DNA from: Parabacteroides sp. Marseille-P3160
Lineage (GTDB): Bacteria > Bacteroidota > Bacteroidia > Bacteroidales > Tannerellaceae
Length of the DNA: 58,472 nucleotides
Assembly (NCBI RefSeq): GCF_900162725.1
Contig: NZ_LT799418.1
Coordinates: 1,144,012-1,202,483 of the forward strand
Reading direction: 5' to 3'
Shown here: piece after piece, positions 9,876-18,731 of the stretch
Numbering within the stretch: the stretch's first letter is position 1
How the letters are laid out: each line of letters begins with the position of its first letter
Notes under the pieces: generated by a model
Seen by the model: only the letters and a program-made list of their open reading frames with translations
The model's database searches: none
What the model was told of the DNA's origin: nothing
Made by a program: the position numbers and the translations under genes

Positions 9876-10466
9876 ATGAGAGAAAAGATAAGCATCATCA
9901 CCTCTACTTGCGTACCGATTCCTTTGGAAAACATCGATACGGATCAAATCATTCCGGCCCGTTTCCTGAAAGCGACCACACGCGAAGGCTTCGGGGACAA
10001 TTTATTCCGGGATTGGCGTTACGACAAGGATGGGAACCCGAACCCGGACTTTGTCCTGAATCAGACACGTTATTCCGGCGAGATCCTGGTGGGAGGAAAG
10101 AATTTCGGAAGCGGAAGCAGCCGTGAACATGCCGCCTGGGCAATTGCCGGATATGGTTTCCGGGTTGTCGTCAGCAGCTTCTTTGCCGATATTTTTAAAA
10201 ACAATGCGATGAATAACGGACTGCTACCGGTTGTGATCTCTTCCGATTTCCTGAGTGAGCTGTTTGCTTCCATAGAGGCTGATCCGAAAACAACGCTGAC
10301 AGTTAACCTTCCCCAGCAAACACTTACCAACAACGCGACCGGACGGAGCGAGCATTTCGATATTAATCCCTATAAAAAGGATTGCCTTGTCAACGGCTTG
10401 GACGATATCGATTATCTGCTGGCTAACAAGGGCAAAATAGAGGCGTACGAAGCAAAGCGGCAATGA
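9876..10466 (+). CDS. leuD: 3-isopropylmalate dehydratase, small subunit
   Basis: Swivel-domain partner of LeuC (196 residues). It shows the family features [14 protein letters not shown] near residue 20 and [18 protein letters not shown] in the middle. It follows leuC after 62 bases, and its last codons overlap the start of the LeuA-like gene by four bases (ATGA), indicating translational coupling. Confidence 0.95.
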   Translation: MREKISIITSTCVPIPLENIDTDQIIPARFLKATTREGFGDNLFRDWRYDKDGNPNPDFVLNQTRYSGEILVGGKNFGSGSSREHAAWAIAGYGFRVVVSSFFADIFKNNAMNNGLLPVVISSDFLSELFASIEADPKTTLTVNLPQQTLTNNATGRSEHFDINPYKKDCLVNGLDDIDYLLANKGKIEAYEAKRQ

Positions 10467-11995
10467 TGATAGAGATAATGGACACCACCCTCAGGGATGG
10501 GGAGCAGACGACCGGCGTTTCGTTTTCTTCTCATGAAAAGCTCGGCATCGCCCGGTTGCTTCTCGACGAATTGGGAGTCAACCGTGTGGAAGTCGCTTCC
10601 GCGCGCGTCTCCGACGGAGAGTTCGAGGCGGTGAAGCGGCTGGCTTCGTGGGCGAAGAAAAGAGGCTGCCTCGATAAGCTTGAGGTGCTTGGATTCGTCG
10701 ATAGTGATACTTCGCTTCGCTGGATCAGGGAAGCCGGCTGCCAAATGGTTAATCTCCTCTGCAAGGGTTCGTATAAGCACGTGACCGAGCAATTGAGGAA
10801 AACTCCCGAAGAACATTTGGCCGATATTACCGAGGTTATCCGTCGGGCAAAGGAGATGAAGATCGGTGTCAACGTTTACCTGGAAGATTGGTCGAACGGC
10901 ATCCAGCATTCGCCGGAATATGTCTACCAACTGGTTGACGCCCTGAAGGAATTACCGATCCGCCGTTTTATGCTGCCGGATACGTTGGGCATCCTGAATA
11001 CGGAGAATACCTTTGTCTTCTGCAAGAAGATGGTGAACCGTTATCCCGGTTTGCATTTTGACTTCCATGCGCATAACGATTACGATCTGGCGGTGGCCAA
11101 TACTTATTCGGCGATCCGCGCCGGCATCCGGGGCGTCCATGTAACAGTAAACGGCCTGGGCGAGCGTGCGGGGAATGCCTCGCTGAGCAGTGTGGTGGCG
11201 GTCATTCACGACCAGTTGAAGCTAAAGACTTCCATCTGCGAATCGAAAATCAACCATGTCAGTAAGATCGTCGAAACTTATTCCGGAGTCCATATTTCAG
11301 CAAATAAACCGATTATCGGCGAGTTCGTCTTTACCCAATGCGCCGGAGTCCATGCCGACGGAGACAGCAAAAATAATTTATATTCCAACGATCTGATCCC
11401 CGAACGGTTCGGCCGTACCCGTGAGTATGCTCTTGGAAAAACATCCGGCAAAGCAAATATCCGTAAGAACCTGGAGGCCCTGGGCATCGAGATTGACGAG
11501 GAATCGATGCGAAAAGTCACCGACCGTATCATTGAGTTGGGGGACAAGAAAGAGAAGGTTACCCCGGAAGACTTGCCCTATATTATATCGGATGTCTTGC
11601 GGCACGATACTTTGGAAATGAAGATAAAGATACTAAATTATTCTTTATCTTTGACACAGGGACTAAAGCCGGTGGCGAGCGTGAAAATCCAGATCGGAGA
11701 CGATGTCTACCAAGAATCGTCGGCCGGTGATGGTCAATATGACGCTTTCGTCCGGGCGGTACGCCGGATCTATAAGTCGCTCGGGCGTACATTCCCGATG
11801 TTGACGAACTATTCGGTGACTATTCCTCCTGGCGGACGGACGGATGCCTTGGTGCAAACCGTGATCAGTTGGCATTATGAGGGTGAGGACTTTAAAACCC
11901 GCGGGTTGGATGCCGACCAGACGGAAGCGGCCATCAAGGCGACACTCAAGATGTTGAATAAGATCGAAGGTGGAGCCTTGCTACCCGGAGAGTAG
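10463..11995 (+). CDS. LeuA-family acyltransferase, probably (R)-citramalate synthase
   Basis: A 510-residue second LeuA-like enzyme. The catalytic barrel has [36 protein letters not shown] and [13 protein letters not shown]; a C-terminal LeuA regulatory domain occupies about residues 385-505. It is clearly distinct from LeuA upstream (for example HAHNDYDLA instead of HCHNDLGMA). In this position I infer citramalate synthase: pyruvate plus acetyl-CoA to citramalate, then LeuC/LeuD and LeuB to 2-ketobutyrate, a threonine-independent route to isoleucine. A second isopropylmalate synthase or a homocitrate-type enzyme remains possible, because substrate choice cannot be read by eye. It overlaps leuD by four bases. 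Confidence 0.8.
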   Translation: MMIEIMDTTLRDGEQTTGVSFSSHEKLGIARLLLDELGVNRVEVASARVSDGEFEAVKRLASWAKKRGCLDKLEVLGFVDSDTSLRWIREAGCQMVNLLCKGSYKHVTEQLRKTPEEHLADITEVIRRAKEMKIGVNVYLEDWSNGIQHSPEYVYQLVDALKELPIRRFMLPDTLGILNTENTFVFCKKMVNRYPGLHFDFHAHNDYDLAVANTYSAIRAGIRGVHVTVNGLGERAGNASLSSVVAVIHDQLKLKTSICESKINHVSKIVETYSGVHISANKPIIGEFVFTQCAGVHADGDSKNNLYSNDLIPERFGRTREYALGKTSGKANIRKNLEALGIEIDEESMRKVTDRIIELGDKKEKVTPEDLPYIISDVLRHDTLEMKIKILNYSLSLTQGLKPVASVKIQIGDDVYQESSAGDGQYDAFVRAVRRIYKSLGRTFPMLTNYSVTIPPGGRTDALVQTVISWHYEGEDFKTRGLDADQTEAAIKATLKMLNKIEGGALLPGE

Positions 11996-12046
11996 AATGT
12001 TTTTAATTGGATAGAATAAAATAAGAAAACTTAAAAAACTCTTGAT

Positions 12047-12499
12047 ATGAACAGAAGATTAACTATTGCGTTGGTAGCGCACGATAATCGGAAAGTGGAT
12101 ATGGTGGAATGGGCGGTGCATAACGCCAATTTCCTGGCTCCACACCATCTAGTGTGTACCGGAACGACCGGTGGCTTGATTCAAAAGGCCTTTGATGAGC
12201 ATGGGATCCATGCGGATATTCAGCGGATGAATTCCGGGCCTATGGGAGGTGATGCTGAAATTGCAGCTATGGTGGTACGCAAGGAGGTCGATCTGGCCAT
12301 CTTTTTGATTGACGACCTGAATCCCCAACCGCATGAAGCGGATATCCAGATGTTGCTTCGTCAGTGCCGGGTGCATAATGTACCGATCGCATGCAATCGC
12401 TACAGTGCTGATTTAATGTTGACCAGCACCCTTTGGGATGACGATACGTATGTCCCGATGGAACCGAAGTATATCCCGTTTAAAAGAGAATCATTATAG
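12047..12499 (+). CDS. mgsA: Methylglyoxal synthase
   Basis: Converts dihydroxyacetone phosphate to methylglyoxal and phosphate, a glycolytic overflow valve that relieves sugar-phosphate stress. The 150 residues match the family: ALVAHDNRKVDMVEW at the N-terminus, the phosphate-binding TGTTGG loop, GPMGGDAEIAAMV with the catalytic Asp, and NPQPHEADIQMLLR with the conserved His. It lies inside the leu operon, 51 bases after the CimA-like gene and 15 bases before leuB, which is an odd place for it. No promoter of its own was seen, so it should share leucine attenuation. Confidence 0.93.
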   Translation: MNRRLTIALVAHDNRKVDMVEWAVHNANFLAPHHLVCTGTTGGLIQKAFDEHGIHADIQRMNSGPMGGDAEIAAMVVRKEVDLAIFLIDDLNPQPHEADIQMLLRQCRVHNVPIACNRYSADLMLTSTLWDDDTYVPMEPKYIPFKRESL

Positions 12500-12514
12500 A
12501 ATAAAATAGAGAAC

Positions 12515-13594
12515 ATGAAATTAAATATAGCCGTTTTACCGGGCGACGGCATCGGCCCGGAGATCATAGACCAAGCCTTGAAGGCGGTGAAAGCCGTATG
12601 TGAGAAATTTAACCATACCCTGAGTTATGAAAAGGCGCTTGTCGGAGCTTGCGCCATCGACGCAACGGGCAACCCTTATCCGGATGAAACGCACGCACTT
12701 TGCATGAAGAGCGACGCCGTATTGTTCGGAGCCATCGGCTCGCCGAAGTATGATAATGATCCGTCTGCCAAGGTACGCCCGGAACAGGGGTTGCTTGGAA
12801 TGCGGAAGAAACTGGGATTGTACGCCAATATCCGCCCGGTGACTACCTTTCCGTCCCTGCTGCATAAATCGCCGCTTCGCCCCGACTTGGTGAAAGACGC
12901 TGATTTCATGTGTATTCGTGAACTGACGGGGGGCATGTATTTCGGACGGCCGCAAGGACGTAGCGAAGATGGCAATACTGCCTATGATACTTGTATCTAT
13001 ACCCGCGAAGAGATAGAACGCATCGTGCGGCTCGCTTACAATTACGCCATGAAACGCCGACGAAAAGTAACGGTAGTGGATAAGGCGAATGTATTGGCCA
13101 CTTCCCGCTTATGGCGTCAGGTGGCGCAGGAGATCGCAAAGGAATTTCCGCAAGTAGAGACCGAGTTTATGTTTGTGGATAATGCGGCTATGCGATTGAT
13201 CCAGTGGCCGAAGAGCTTTGACGTAATGGTAACCGAGAATATGTTCGGAGATATACTGACGGATGAGGCTTCGGTGATTACCGGTTCGCTCGGCATGTTG
13301 CCGTCGGCCTCCGTCGGTGTGCATACTTCGGTATTCGAGCCGATCCACGGTTCTTATCCGCAGGCTGCCGGAAAGAACATCGCCAATCCGTTGGCTACGA
13401 TCTTGAGCGCGGCATTGATGTTCGAATATGCCTTTAATCTTCCGGAAGAGGGGGCGCTGATACGCGAAGCGGTGGCCGCGTCCATGGCGGCTGGCATCGT
13501 AACGGAAGATATTTTACAAGGAGACAGCAAGCCTTACTCTACCTCCGAAGTTGGAGACTGGGTGGCAGCCTATGTAGACTATATAGTCAAATAA
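12515..13594 (+). CDS. leuB: 3-isopropylmalate dehydrogenase
   Basis: NAD-dependent beta-decarboxylating dehydrogenase of 359 residues that makes 2-ketoisocaproate. The family marks are [11 protein letters not shown] at the start, [21 protein letters not shown], the [10 protein letters not shown] loop, [12 protein letters not shown], the metal-binding [12 protein letters not shown] and the NAD-site segment [15 protein letters not shown]. It is the last gene of the leuA-leuC-leuD-cimA-like-mgsA-leuB cluster. A long inverted repeat follows 60 bases after the stop. Confidence 0.96.
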   Translation: MKLNIAVLPGDGIGPEIIDQALKAVKAVCEKFNHTLSYEKALVGACAIDATGNPYPDETHALCMKSDAVLFGAIGSPKYDNDPSAKVRPEQGLLGMRKKLGLYANIRPVTTFPSLLHKSPLRPDLVKDADFMCIRELTGGMYFGRPQGRSEDGNTAYDTCIYTREEIERIVRLAYNYAMKRRRKVTVVDKANVLATSRLWRQVAQEIAKEFPQVETEFMFVDNAAMRLIQWPKSFDVMVTENMFGDILTDEASVITGSLGMLPSASVGVHTSVFEPIHGSYPQAAGKNIANPLATILSAALMFEYAFNLPEEGALIREAVAASMAAGIVTEDILQGDSKPYSTSEVGDWVAAYVDYIVK

Positions 13595-13653
13595 AAAGAT
13601 AACCTGATGAAGTCTATATGACAAATGAGGATATCCGGGAATTCTATCATATG

Positions 13654-13694
13654 ATCGAATAGAAGGGAAAGTGTTGCATTTCCTTCTATTCGAT
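13654..13694. terminator. Inverted repeat between convergent leuB and TPR gene
   Basis: ATCGAATAGAAGGGAAA and TTTCCTTCTATTCGAT form a 16-bp stem with one bulge around an 8-base loop. There is no T run on either side, so it may be a bidirectional stop or an RNA-stabilising hairpin and not a classic intrinsic terminator. Confidence 0.5.
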
Positions 13695-13795
13695 TAATAT
13701 GCCATTCTTAAAGCTTGTAATGCCGGCCTTTCTCCAAAAGTCTTTTTATTTTGTGGATGTATATCGTTGAGGATTCCCTATGTCGAGGGCAGTAA

Positions 13796-14638
13796 TCATT
13801 CTGTCAACTTTATCAATTCGTTGATCACCTTTTTATTATATCCTTTCTTTAGGGCTTTCTGAAAGTCATTGGCTGCAGCGGTCTTCTCGTATAAAGCCAG
13901 TTTTACCCTTCCTCGTAGCACATAAATTTCGGCTCCCGGATCAGGATTCTGTTGAAATACCTTTTCCAGATCGGACATCGCCCTACCGTTTTTCCCTTCC
14001 ATAAAATATAGTTCGGCACGTTCTTCATATAGCCGTATATTCTTTGGTTCCTCTCTGATGAGATATTCGAAAATATCCTCGCTCTCTTTATAATTTCCTC
14101 GCATCTTTTCAAGAATAGCGTAGCCCAGGCGTGCTTTATTGGACTTGTCGCTAATCTCGAGCATATGTTGAAAGTCAGCTTCTGCCGACAGGAAGTTTTT
14201 CTCCTTGATATAAAGAATGCCCCGGGAGTAAAGTGCCTCCATACGATTCGGCTCTTTGGCGAGCAGTGTATTGTAGTCGGTCAGCGCATTCTCCGTGTCG
14301 CCCATCTCCTGATAGAGCGAAGCCCGGTTGGATAAGATAAGCGCATTGTTCGGCTGTCGGCTGAGGGCAGCAGTGTAGGAAATCAATGCCTCATCGAGCT
14401 TACCCAACTGCCGCTGTATTGTTCCGAGATTTGTCAAAAGTGCATAGTTGTACCGGTTGCCGGGCTCCAGCCTCATAGCGGCAATTAGACAGACTTCCGC
14501 CGCATCAAGGCTATCCTTTTCCATGAAGTCATAGCTCTTTCCGATCAATTCTTCGTAACTTTGCACCTGCCCATTGCACCAAAAGAATGGGAATAGCAGA
14601 CAGAGAAAAATTGAATAAATTCTCAAACAATTTCGCAT
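13796..14638 (-). CDS. Exported TPR-repeat protein
   Basis: A 280-residue protein with a signal peptide (about residues 1-23, ending near CNGQ) and roughly six tetratricopeptide repeats, for example NYALLTNLGTIQRQLGKLDE, ALILSNRASLYQEMGDTENA and MEALYSRGILYIKEKNFLSA. TPR arrays are protein-binding scaffolds, and in Bacteroidetes they often serve envelope assembly; the partner is unknown. A monocistronic gene is implied by the promoter box TAGCTTTG at 14656-14663, 18 bases before the start. Confidence 0.8.
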   Translation of the reverse strand: MRNCLRIYSIFLCLLFPFFWCNGQVQSYEELIGKSYDFMEKDSLDAAEVCLIAAMRLEPGNRYNYALLTNLGTIQRQLGKLDEALISYTAALSRQPNNALILSNRASLYQEMGDTENALTDYNTLLAKEPNRMEALYSRGILYIKEKNFLSAEADFQHMLEISDKSNKARLGYAILEKMRGNYKESEDIFEYLIREEPKNIRLYEERAELYFMEGKNGRAMSDLEKVFQQNPDPGAEIYVLRGRVKLALYEKTAAANDFQKALKKGYNKKVINELIKLTE

Positions 14639-14655
14639 CGTTTATTACTTTTAGG

Positions 14656-14663
14656 CAAAGCTA
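14656..14663 (-). promoter_or_regulatory. Promoter -7 box for the TPR gene
   Basis: CAAAGCTA on the plus strand reads TAGCTTTG on the minus strand and fits TAnnTTTG. It lies 18 bases upstream of the start codon and so predicts a very short leader. Confidence 0.5.
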
Positions 14664-14754
14664 CAGAATATATTTGGCTATAGAGAGAATTAAGAAATAA
14701 TTAAAACTTTACTACATATCTTCAATATATCGATATATTTTATCTTTGTTCTAC

Positions 14755-14784
14755 TTGTGTATTAATTATTAAGCCTTAACTTTG
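14755..14784 (+). promoter_or_regulatory. Promoter of rpsP
   Basis: A weak -33 (TTG at 14755-14757) and a good -7 box TAACTTTG (14777-14784) are separated by 19 bases. The start codon of rpsP is at 14829. Confidence 0.6.
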
Positions 14785-14828
14785 CAGCCGCTAATACAAA
14801 TAAGCATTAATTATTCAAATTATTCAAC

Positions 14829-15401
14829 ATGGCAACAAAAATTAGATTGCAGAGACACGGTCGTAAAAGCTACGCTTTTTATCAGATCGTTGTTGCAGAC
14901 AGCAGGGCTCCACGAGATGGACGATTTATTGAAAGGATAGGTTCTTACAACCCGAACACCAATCCTGCTACAATAGATTTGAATTTCGAGAGAGCTTTGT
15001 ATTGGTTACAGGTAGGTGCACAACCGACAGACACCACCCGGAATATTCTTTCCCGTGAAGGAGTATACCTTAAAAAACACTTGTTGGGAGGAGTGAAAAA
15101 AGGAGCTTTTGATGAAGCTGCAGCCGAAACAAAGTTCCAGGCTTGGTTAAAGGATAAACAAAATGCTTTACAAGCAGTAAAGAATAAAGACAGCGAAGCC
15201 GCCCAAGCGGCTGCTAAAGCTCAGTTAGAAGCAGAGAAGGAAGCAAATAAGGCGAGAGCGGCCGAATTGGCAAAGAAAAAGGCCGAAATTGCAGCTGAAC
15301 AGGCAGCAGCAGAAGCTGCCAAGAAAGCGGCAGAGGCTCCGGCTCCAGTCGTAGAACCTGCTCCGGAAGCTGCAACTCCTGAGGCTCCGGCTGCCGAATA
15401 A
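14829..15401 (+). CDS. rpsP: 30S ribosomal protein S16 with long C-terminal tail
   Basis: The first ~85 residues are a normal S16: [40 protein letters not shown] and the [14 protein letters not shown] helix. About 105 further residues are a low-complexity Ala/Lys/Glu tail that changes to Pro/Ala/Val near the end ([13 protein letters not shown]). Bacterial S16 is usually 80-90 residues, and tails of this kind are known in Bacteroidetes. The tail should project from the small subunit surface; its role is unknown. Monocistronic, with its own promoter and terminator. Confidence 0.95.
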   Translation: MATKIRLQRHGRKSYAFYQIVVADSRAPRDGRFIERIGSYNPNTNPATIDLNFERALYWLQVGAQPTDTTRNILSREGVYLKKHLLGGVKKGAFDEAAAETKFQAWLKDKQNALQAVKNKDSEAAQAAAKAQLEAEKEANKARAAELAKKKAEIAAEQAAAEAAKKAAEAPAPVVEPAPEAATPEAPAAE

Positions 15402-15427
15402 GCAACGAACGCTAAGGAAACAAAGAA

Positions 15428-15456
15428 AGCTACCCTCCGAAAGGGTAGCTTTTTTG
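15428..15456 (+). terminator. Intrinsic terminator of rpsP
   Basis: AGCTACCCT / AGGGTAGCT stem with a CCGAA-type loop, followed by TTTTTT; it starts about 27 bases after the rpsP stop. Confidence 0.9.
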
Positions 15457-15463
15457 TTGGCTG

Positions 15464-16414
15464 TTATTCTTCCGCAAACCAGCGGGTCAAAGCGTTGAAG
15501 ATATTTTCATTTTCTTTTTTCCTTACCCCTGCAGGCTTGGGAGCAAGTACGCTCAGCCCTTTGGGTATGATCTTTACCTGGATTTCGGTTCCGGCCTCTA
15601 CCGGCTCACCGTCTACATGCATAACACCGGGATGAGTGCGCTTGATCGTTACCGAACCGGTGAGCAGACTGGTCATTTTGCTATTCTTGTCGATATTTTT
15701 GGTGAAAAGCTGTAAGGTGGTTTGCGGGATTTCCAGCGCATTGAGCGGTTTCAGGATGGAGATATTCATTTTACCGTCTTCCATGTCGGCACCTGGAGCA
15801 ATAAAGGCGTCGTTCCCATATTGTGAGGCATTTCCGCAGGTAACGATGAAGGCCCGCTCTTTTATAGTGCCTTCGTCGCAGGTGATTTCGTATTTTTCCG
15901 ATTTAAAATCCACCACGCCCTCCAGGATATTCCGCAGATATCCCAACGGCCCCCGTTTCTTTTCTTCTGCGAATTTGTCGCTAATGAACGCGTCGAAGCC
16001 CACGCCGCAAGTACAGAAAAAGATGTGTCCGTTGGCCACGCCGTAATCGATCCGGCGGGTATTCCCCTTCAGAATGATATCGATCGCTTTTTCCGGATCC
16101 ATCGCGATGCTCAACTCCCTTGCCAGGCCATTACCCGAACCGAAAGGGATGATCCCTAAAGTCGTGTCGGAGTTCACCAGTGTTCTCGCCACTTCATTTA
16201 CCGTGCCGTCTCCCCCGGCAGTGATTACGTATTTGAAACGGTTTTTCACTGCATCATTGGCTATTTCCGTTGCGTGGCCCGGATAACCCGTTATCCGGAT
16301 GATGATATCATATTGCTTCTGATCGAAAGCCGCCGCGACCATTTCTGGGATGTTTCTCTTCGATTCGGTTCCCGACACGGGATTAATGATCACACATACT
16401 TTTGTCTTTTCCAT
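15464..16414 (-). CDS. Diacylglycerol/lipid kinase family protein (YegS/LCB5-like)
   Basis: A 316-residue ATP-dependent lipid kinase family protein. The nucleotide-binding N-domain begins VCVIINPVSGTESKRN and has GGDGTVNEVARTL, the family's ATP-binding signature. The beta-sandwich C-domain carries GSGNGLARELSI and later TRRIDYGVANG. A longer frame reaches 16537, but the start at 16414 is chosen because homology begins there and the promoter box TATTTTTG (16431-16438) lies between the two candidates. The substrate (diacylglycerol, sphingoid base or another lipid) cannot be assigned; Bacteroidales sphingolipids make a sphingosine-type substrate conceivable. Confidence 0.87.
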   Translation of the reverse strand: MEKTKVCVIINPVSGTESKRNIPEMVAAAFDQKQYDIIIRITGYPGHATEIANDAVKNRFKYVITAGGDGTVNEVARTLVNSDTTLGIIPFGSGNGLARELSIAMDPEKAIDIILKGNTRRIDYGVANGHIFFCTCGVGFDAFISDKFAEEKKRGPLGYLRNILEGVVDFKSEKYEITCDEGTIKERAFIVTCGNASQYGNDAFIAPGADMEDGKMNISILKPLNALEIPQTTLQLFTKNIDKNSKMTSLLTGSVTIKRTHPGVMHVDGEPVEAGTEIQVKIIPKGLSVLAPKPAGVRKKENENIFNALTRWFAEE

Positions 16415-16430
16415 ATAAATGACGTTTGAA

Positions 16431-16438
16431 CAAAAATA
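16431..16438 (-). promoter_or_regulatory. Promoter -7 box for the lipid kinase gene
   Basis: CAAAAATA on the plus strand, TATTTTTG on the minus strand, fits TAnnTTTG and supports the downstream start at 16414. Confidence 0.5.
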
Positions 16439-16555
16439 GTACAAAAAAGGGAATAATACCTCTTCCATATCTTTTTTATGGAGCATATTGCAGGAAGGAG
16501 ATGTTCTGTTTTTGAATTTTGTTACCGGCAGAATCAAATCTATCTGAAAAGTTAA

Positions 16556-16563
16556 TACTTTTG
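16556..16563 (+). promoter_or_regulatory. Promoter -7 box for the 2-hydroxyacid dehydrogenase gene
   Basis: TACTTTTG fits TAnnTTTG and lies 51 bases before the ATG at 16615. It is internal to the longer possible frame starting at 16519, which argues against that start. Confidence 0.5.
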
Positions 16564-16614
16564 TTGTTATTATTCCTAATAGGGAAGTGCAAGAAAATAG
16601 AGGAGAGAATAATA

Positions 16615-17559
16615 ATGAAATTAGTTATCATTGAGCCGTTGGGAGTTGAAAGAGAAGTCCTTCTCCAAATGGCAAAAGAATCGTTGGGTGATTCTGTGGA
16701 AATAGTCTGTTATGATACCCGGGTAGCTGATAATCAGACTTTAATAGAACGGGGTAAGGATGCCGGTATTATAGCGGTATCCAATCTGCCGCTGGACAAA
16801 GAGGTCATCCAGGGTTGCGGAAACTTAAAAATGCTTGCGGTAGCCTTCACCGGCGTCGATCATATCGCAATGGAGGCATGCAAAGAAAGAGGCATAACGG
16901 TCTGCAATTGTTCCGGTTATTCTACTGCAGCCGTAAGTGACCTGGTATTCGGCCTTTTAATTTCGATTTACAGGAATATTATTCCTTGCAACGAGGTCGT
17001 TCGAAAATCGGGAACGAAAGAGGGGCTTGTCGGGTTTGAATTGGAAGGGAAAAAGTTTGGAGTCGTGGGGACGGGAGCTATCGGGACAAGGGTCTGTTCG
17101 ATAGCGAAGGGTTTCGGATGTGAGGTCTATGCCTATTCTAGGACAGTAAAGCAACTCGATGGCACTCAGTATGTTGATTTGGATACTTTACTTTCTCTTT
17201 GTGATATCGTTTCGCTGCATGTCCCGTTAAACGATTCGACCAGAGGGTTAATCAATAAGGATAAGATCGCCCTGATGAAAAAGAATGCCGTATTGATAAA
17301 CACGGCAAGAGGAGCGGTGGTCGACAGCAAAGCCTTGGCTGACGCCTTGAATGAAGGCCGGATCGCCGGTGCGGGGATCGATGTCTTTGAGGAAGAGCCC
17401 CCGATTAACCCGGAACATCCTCTCTTAAACGCCAAACATTTGATAGCAACTCCTCATATTGCTTTTGCAACGCGGGAAGCATTAATAAAAAGAGCCGGCA
17501 TCCTGTTTGACAATATAAAGGCTTTTTTAAACGGGATACCTAAAAATAGAGTGGGATGA
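16615..17559 (+). CDS. D-isomer-specific 2-hydroxyacid dehydrogenase
   Basis: A 314-residue NAD(P)-dependent oxidoreductase of the D-2-hydroxyacid dehydrogenase family. The split catalytic domain surrounds a Rossmann domain with VVGTGAIGTRVCSIAKGFGC (about residues 146-165). The family's catalytic Arg lies in NTARGAVVDS, the Glu in EEEPPINPEHPLL and the His in ATPHIAFATREA. The substrate is unknown; glycerate, lactate, glyoxylate or phosphoglycerate are all possible. No ACT domain is present, so it is not a typical SerA. The start at 16615 has AGGAGAG upstream and follows the promoter box. Confidence 0.87.
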   Translation: MKLVIIEPLGVEREVLLQMAKESLGDSVEIVCYDTRVADNQTLIERGKDAGIIAVSNLPLDKEVIQGCGNLKMLAVAFTGVDHIAMEACKERGITVCNCSGYSTAAVSDLVFGLLISIYRNIIPCNEVVRKSGTKEGLVGFELEGKKFGVVGTGAIGTRVCSIAKGFGCEVYAYSRTVKQLDGTQYVDLDTLLSLCDIVSLHVPLNDSTRGLINKDKIALMKKNAVLINTARGAVVDSKALADALNEGRIAGAGIDVFEEEPPINPEHPLLNAKHLIATPHIAFATREALIKRAGILFDNIKAFLNGIPKNRVG

Positions 17560-17584
17560 GATTGCAAACCGGCAGCGCCCGTTT

Positions 17585-18724
17585 CTACAAAGATTTCCCG
17601 GTATCGAACCGGAGATGAAGAACGACCAGTTCTGCATGGGTGCCGATACGATAGGGTGAGCCGGAAAAGCCTATGCCGGAAGAAACATAAGCTTGGCTGT
17701 TCCCTTTACGGTATAGTCCATACGGCCATTCCCAAATAAATTTCATCCGCCAGGAATTTGGCCAGATTTGGCCGTTATGTGTATGTCCATGTAAACTTAG
17801 ATCCACTCGATTCATTTCTATTTCAGAAGGTGCGGCCGGTTGGTGGTCCAATACGATCAACGGTTTCTTGCGATCCAGGCCCCAAAGGAGTTGGTAGAGC
17901 GATTTTCGCCCTTTATTGATAAAATCATCTCGTCCGATCAAATAGAAACTTTTGTCCGGTTGGCTCACCGAGTCTACGAGTAAGATTCCCCCTGTCTTTA
18001 GTAACCATCTTCTTTTTGTTTCTCGATTGGCACGGAACTCATGATTTCCGTTAATAATATAAACACCCAACGGTGCTTTTAATTGTTTTAATATTTCTTC
18101 CAGATGGGCTTTTTCAGCATAACGTGATTCATAGTCTAAGATATCACCTCCCAGAACGACTAAGTCCGGTTGCTGGGCATTGCTCAACGCAACGAAGCGC
18201 TGAAGTTCCTTCTTGCCGATCATTTCGCCGAGGTGCAAGTCGGTCATCAGGACAATCTTCAGGCTGTCTCTTCCTGCCGCCTGTTTGGAAATGGTCAGGT
18301 GGACATGTTTGACCACCGGATGTCTGGCTGTATAATAGCCGTAGCCCATCAGGGCGGCAAGGGTGAACACAATCGCCAGGAAGAGCCGCGTCTGCGTCTG
18401 TTGGGGATTTCGCGTTAATCGCTTCGGTAGGAAAGAATGCCTTTTCTGTATCAGACGGACGGCTTCGAGCGACAACAGGAGCATCGTAAGGTAGAGGCTG
18501 GCAACAAACCAGGTATTGCAGATATAGAGAATCGGGACGAGGAGAGAGTCCGGCAAATCCTGATGAAAAAGATATCCGGTCAGAAAGAGCAGCAACTCGC
18601 CGCCCAGCAAAACCGTAAACAGAATCTGCCCGAAGCTTTTGGGGGATAAAGCCTGCCGTCCGCGCCAATAGATATAAAAGGTGAGGAGAATTTGGGGGAA
18701 AAACGATTGCAAAAATAATCTCAT
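17585..18724 (-). CDS. Membrane-anchored metallophosphoesterase, copy 1
   Basis: A 379-residue calcineurin-like phosphoesterase with about four N-terminal membrane segments (residues 5-20, 32-53, 62-90, 112-130) followed by the metal-dependent domain. Metal ligands are visible in TDLHLGEM (near 161), GGDILDYE, NGNHEF, DHQPA and HGHTHNGQIWP, the complete motif series. The family (YkuE/YaeI-like) hydrolyses phosphoesters, in some cases of lipids, with the domain near the membrane. It starts seven bases after its paralogue ends, so the two are co-transcribed tandem duplicates. Confidence 0.85.
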   Translation of the reverse strand: MRLFLQSFFPQILLTFYIYWRGRQALSPKSFGQILFTVLLGGELLLFLTGYLFHQDLPDSLLVPILYICNTWFVASLYLTMLLLSLEAVRLIQKRHSFLPKRLTRNPQQTQTRLFLAIVFTLAALMGYGYYTARHPVVKHVHLTISKQAAGRDSLKIVLMTDLHLGEMIGKKELQRFVALSNAQQPDLVVLGGDILDYESRYAEKAHLEEILKQLKAPLGVYIINGNHEFRANRETKRRWLLKTGGILLVDSVSQPDKSFYLIGRDDFINKGRKSLYQLLWGLDRKKPLIVLDHQPAAPSEIEMNRVDLSLHGHTHNGQIWPNSWRMKFIWEWPYGLYRKGNSQAYVSSGIGFSGSPYRIGTHAELVVLHLRFDTGKSL

Positions 18725-18731
18725 TCCATTT

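Noticed and set aside
12536-12955. Long antisense frames inside leu/ilv genes
   Set aside because: They are codon-bias shadows of well-identified plus-strand genes and have no start signals.
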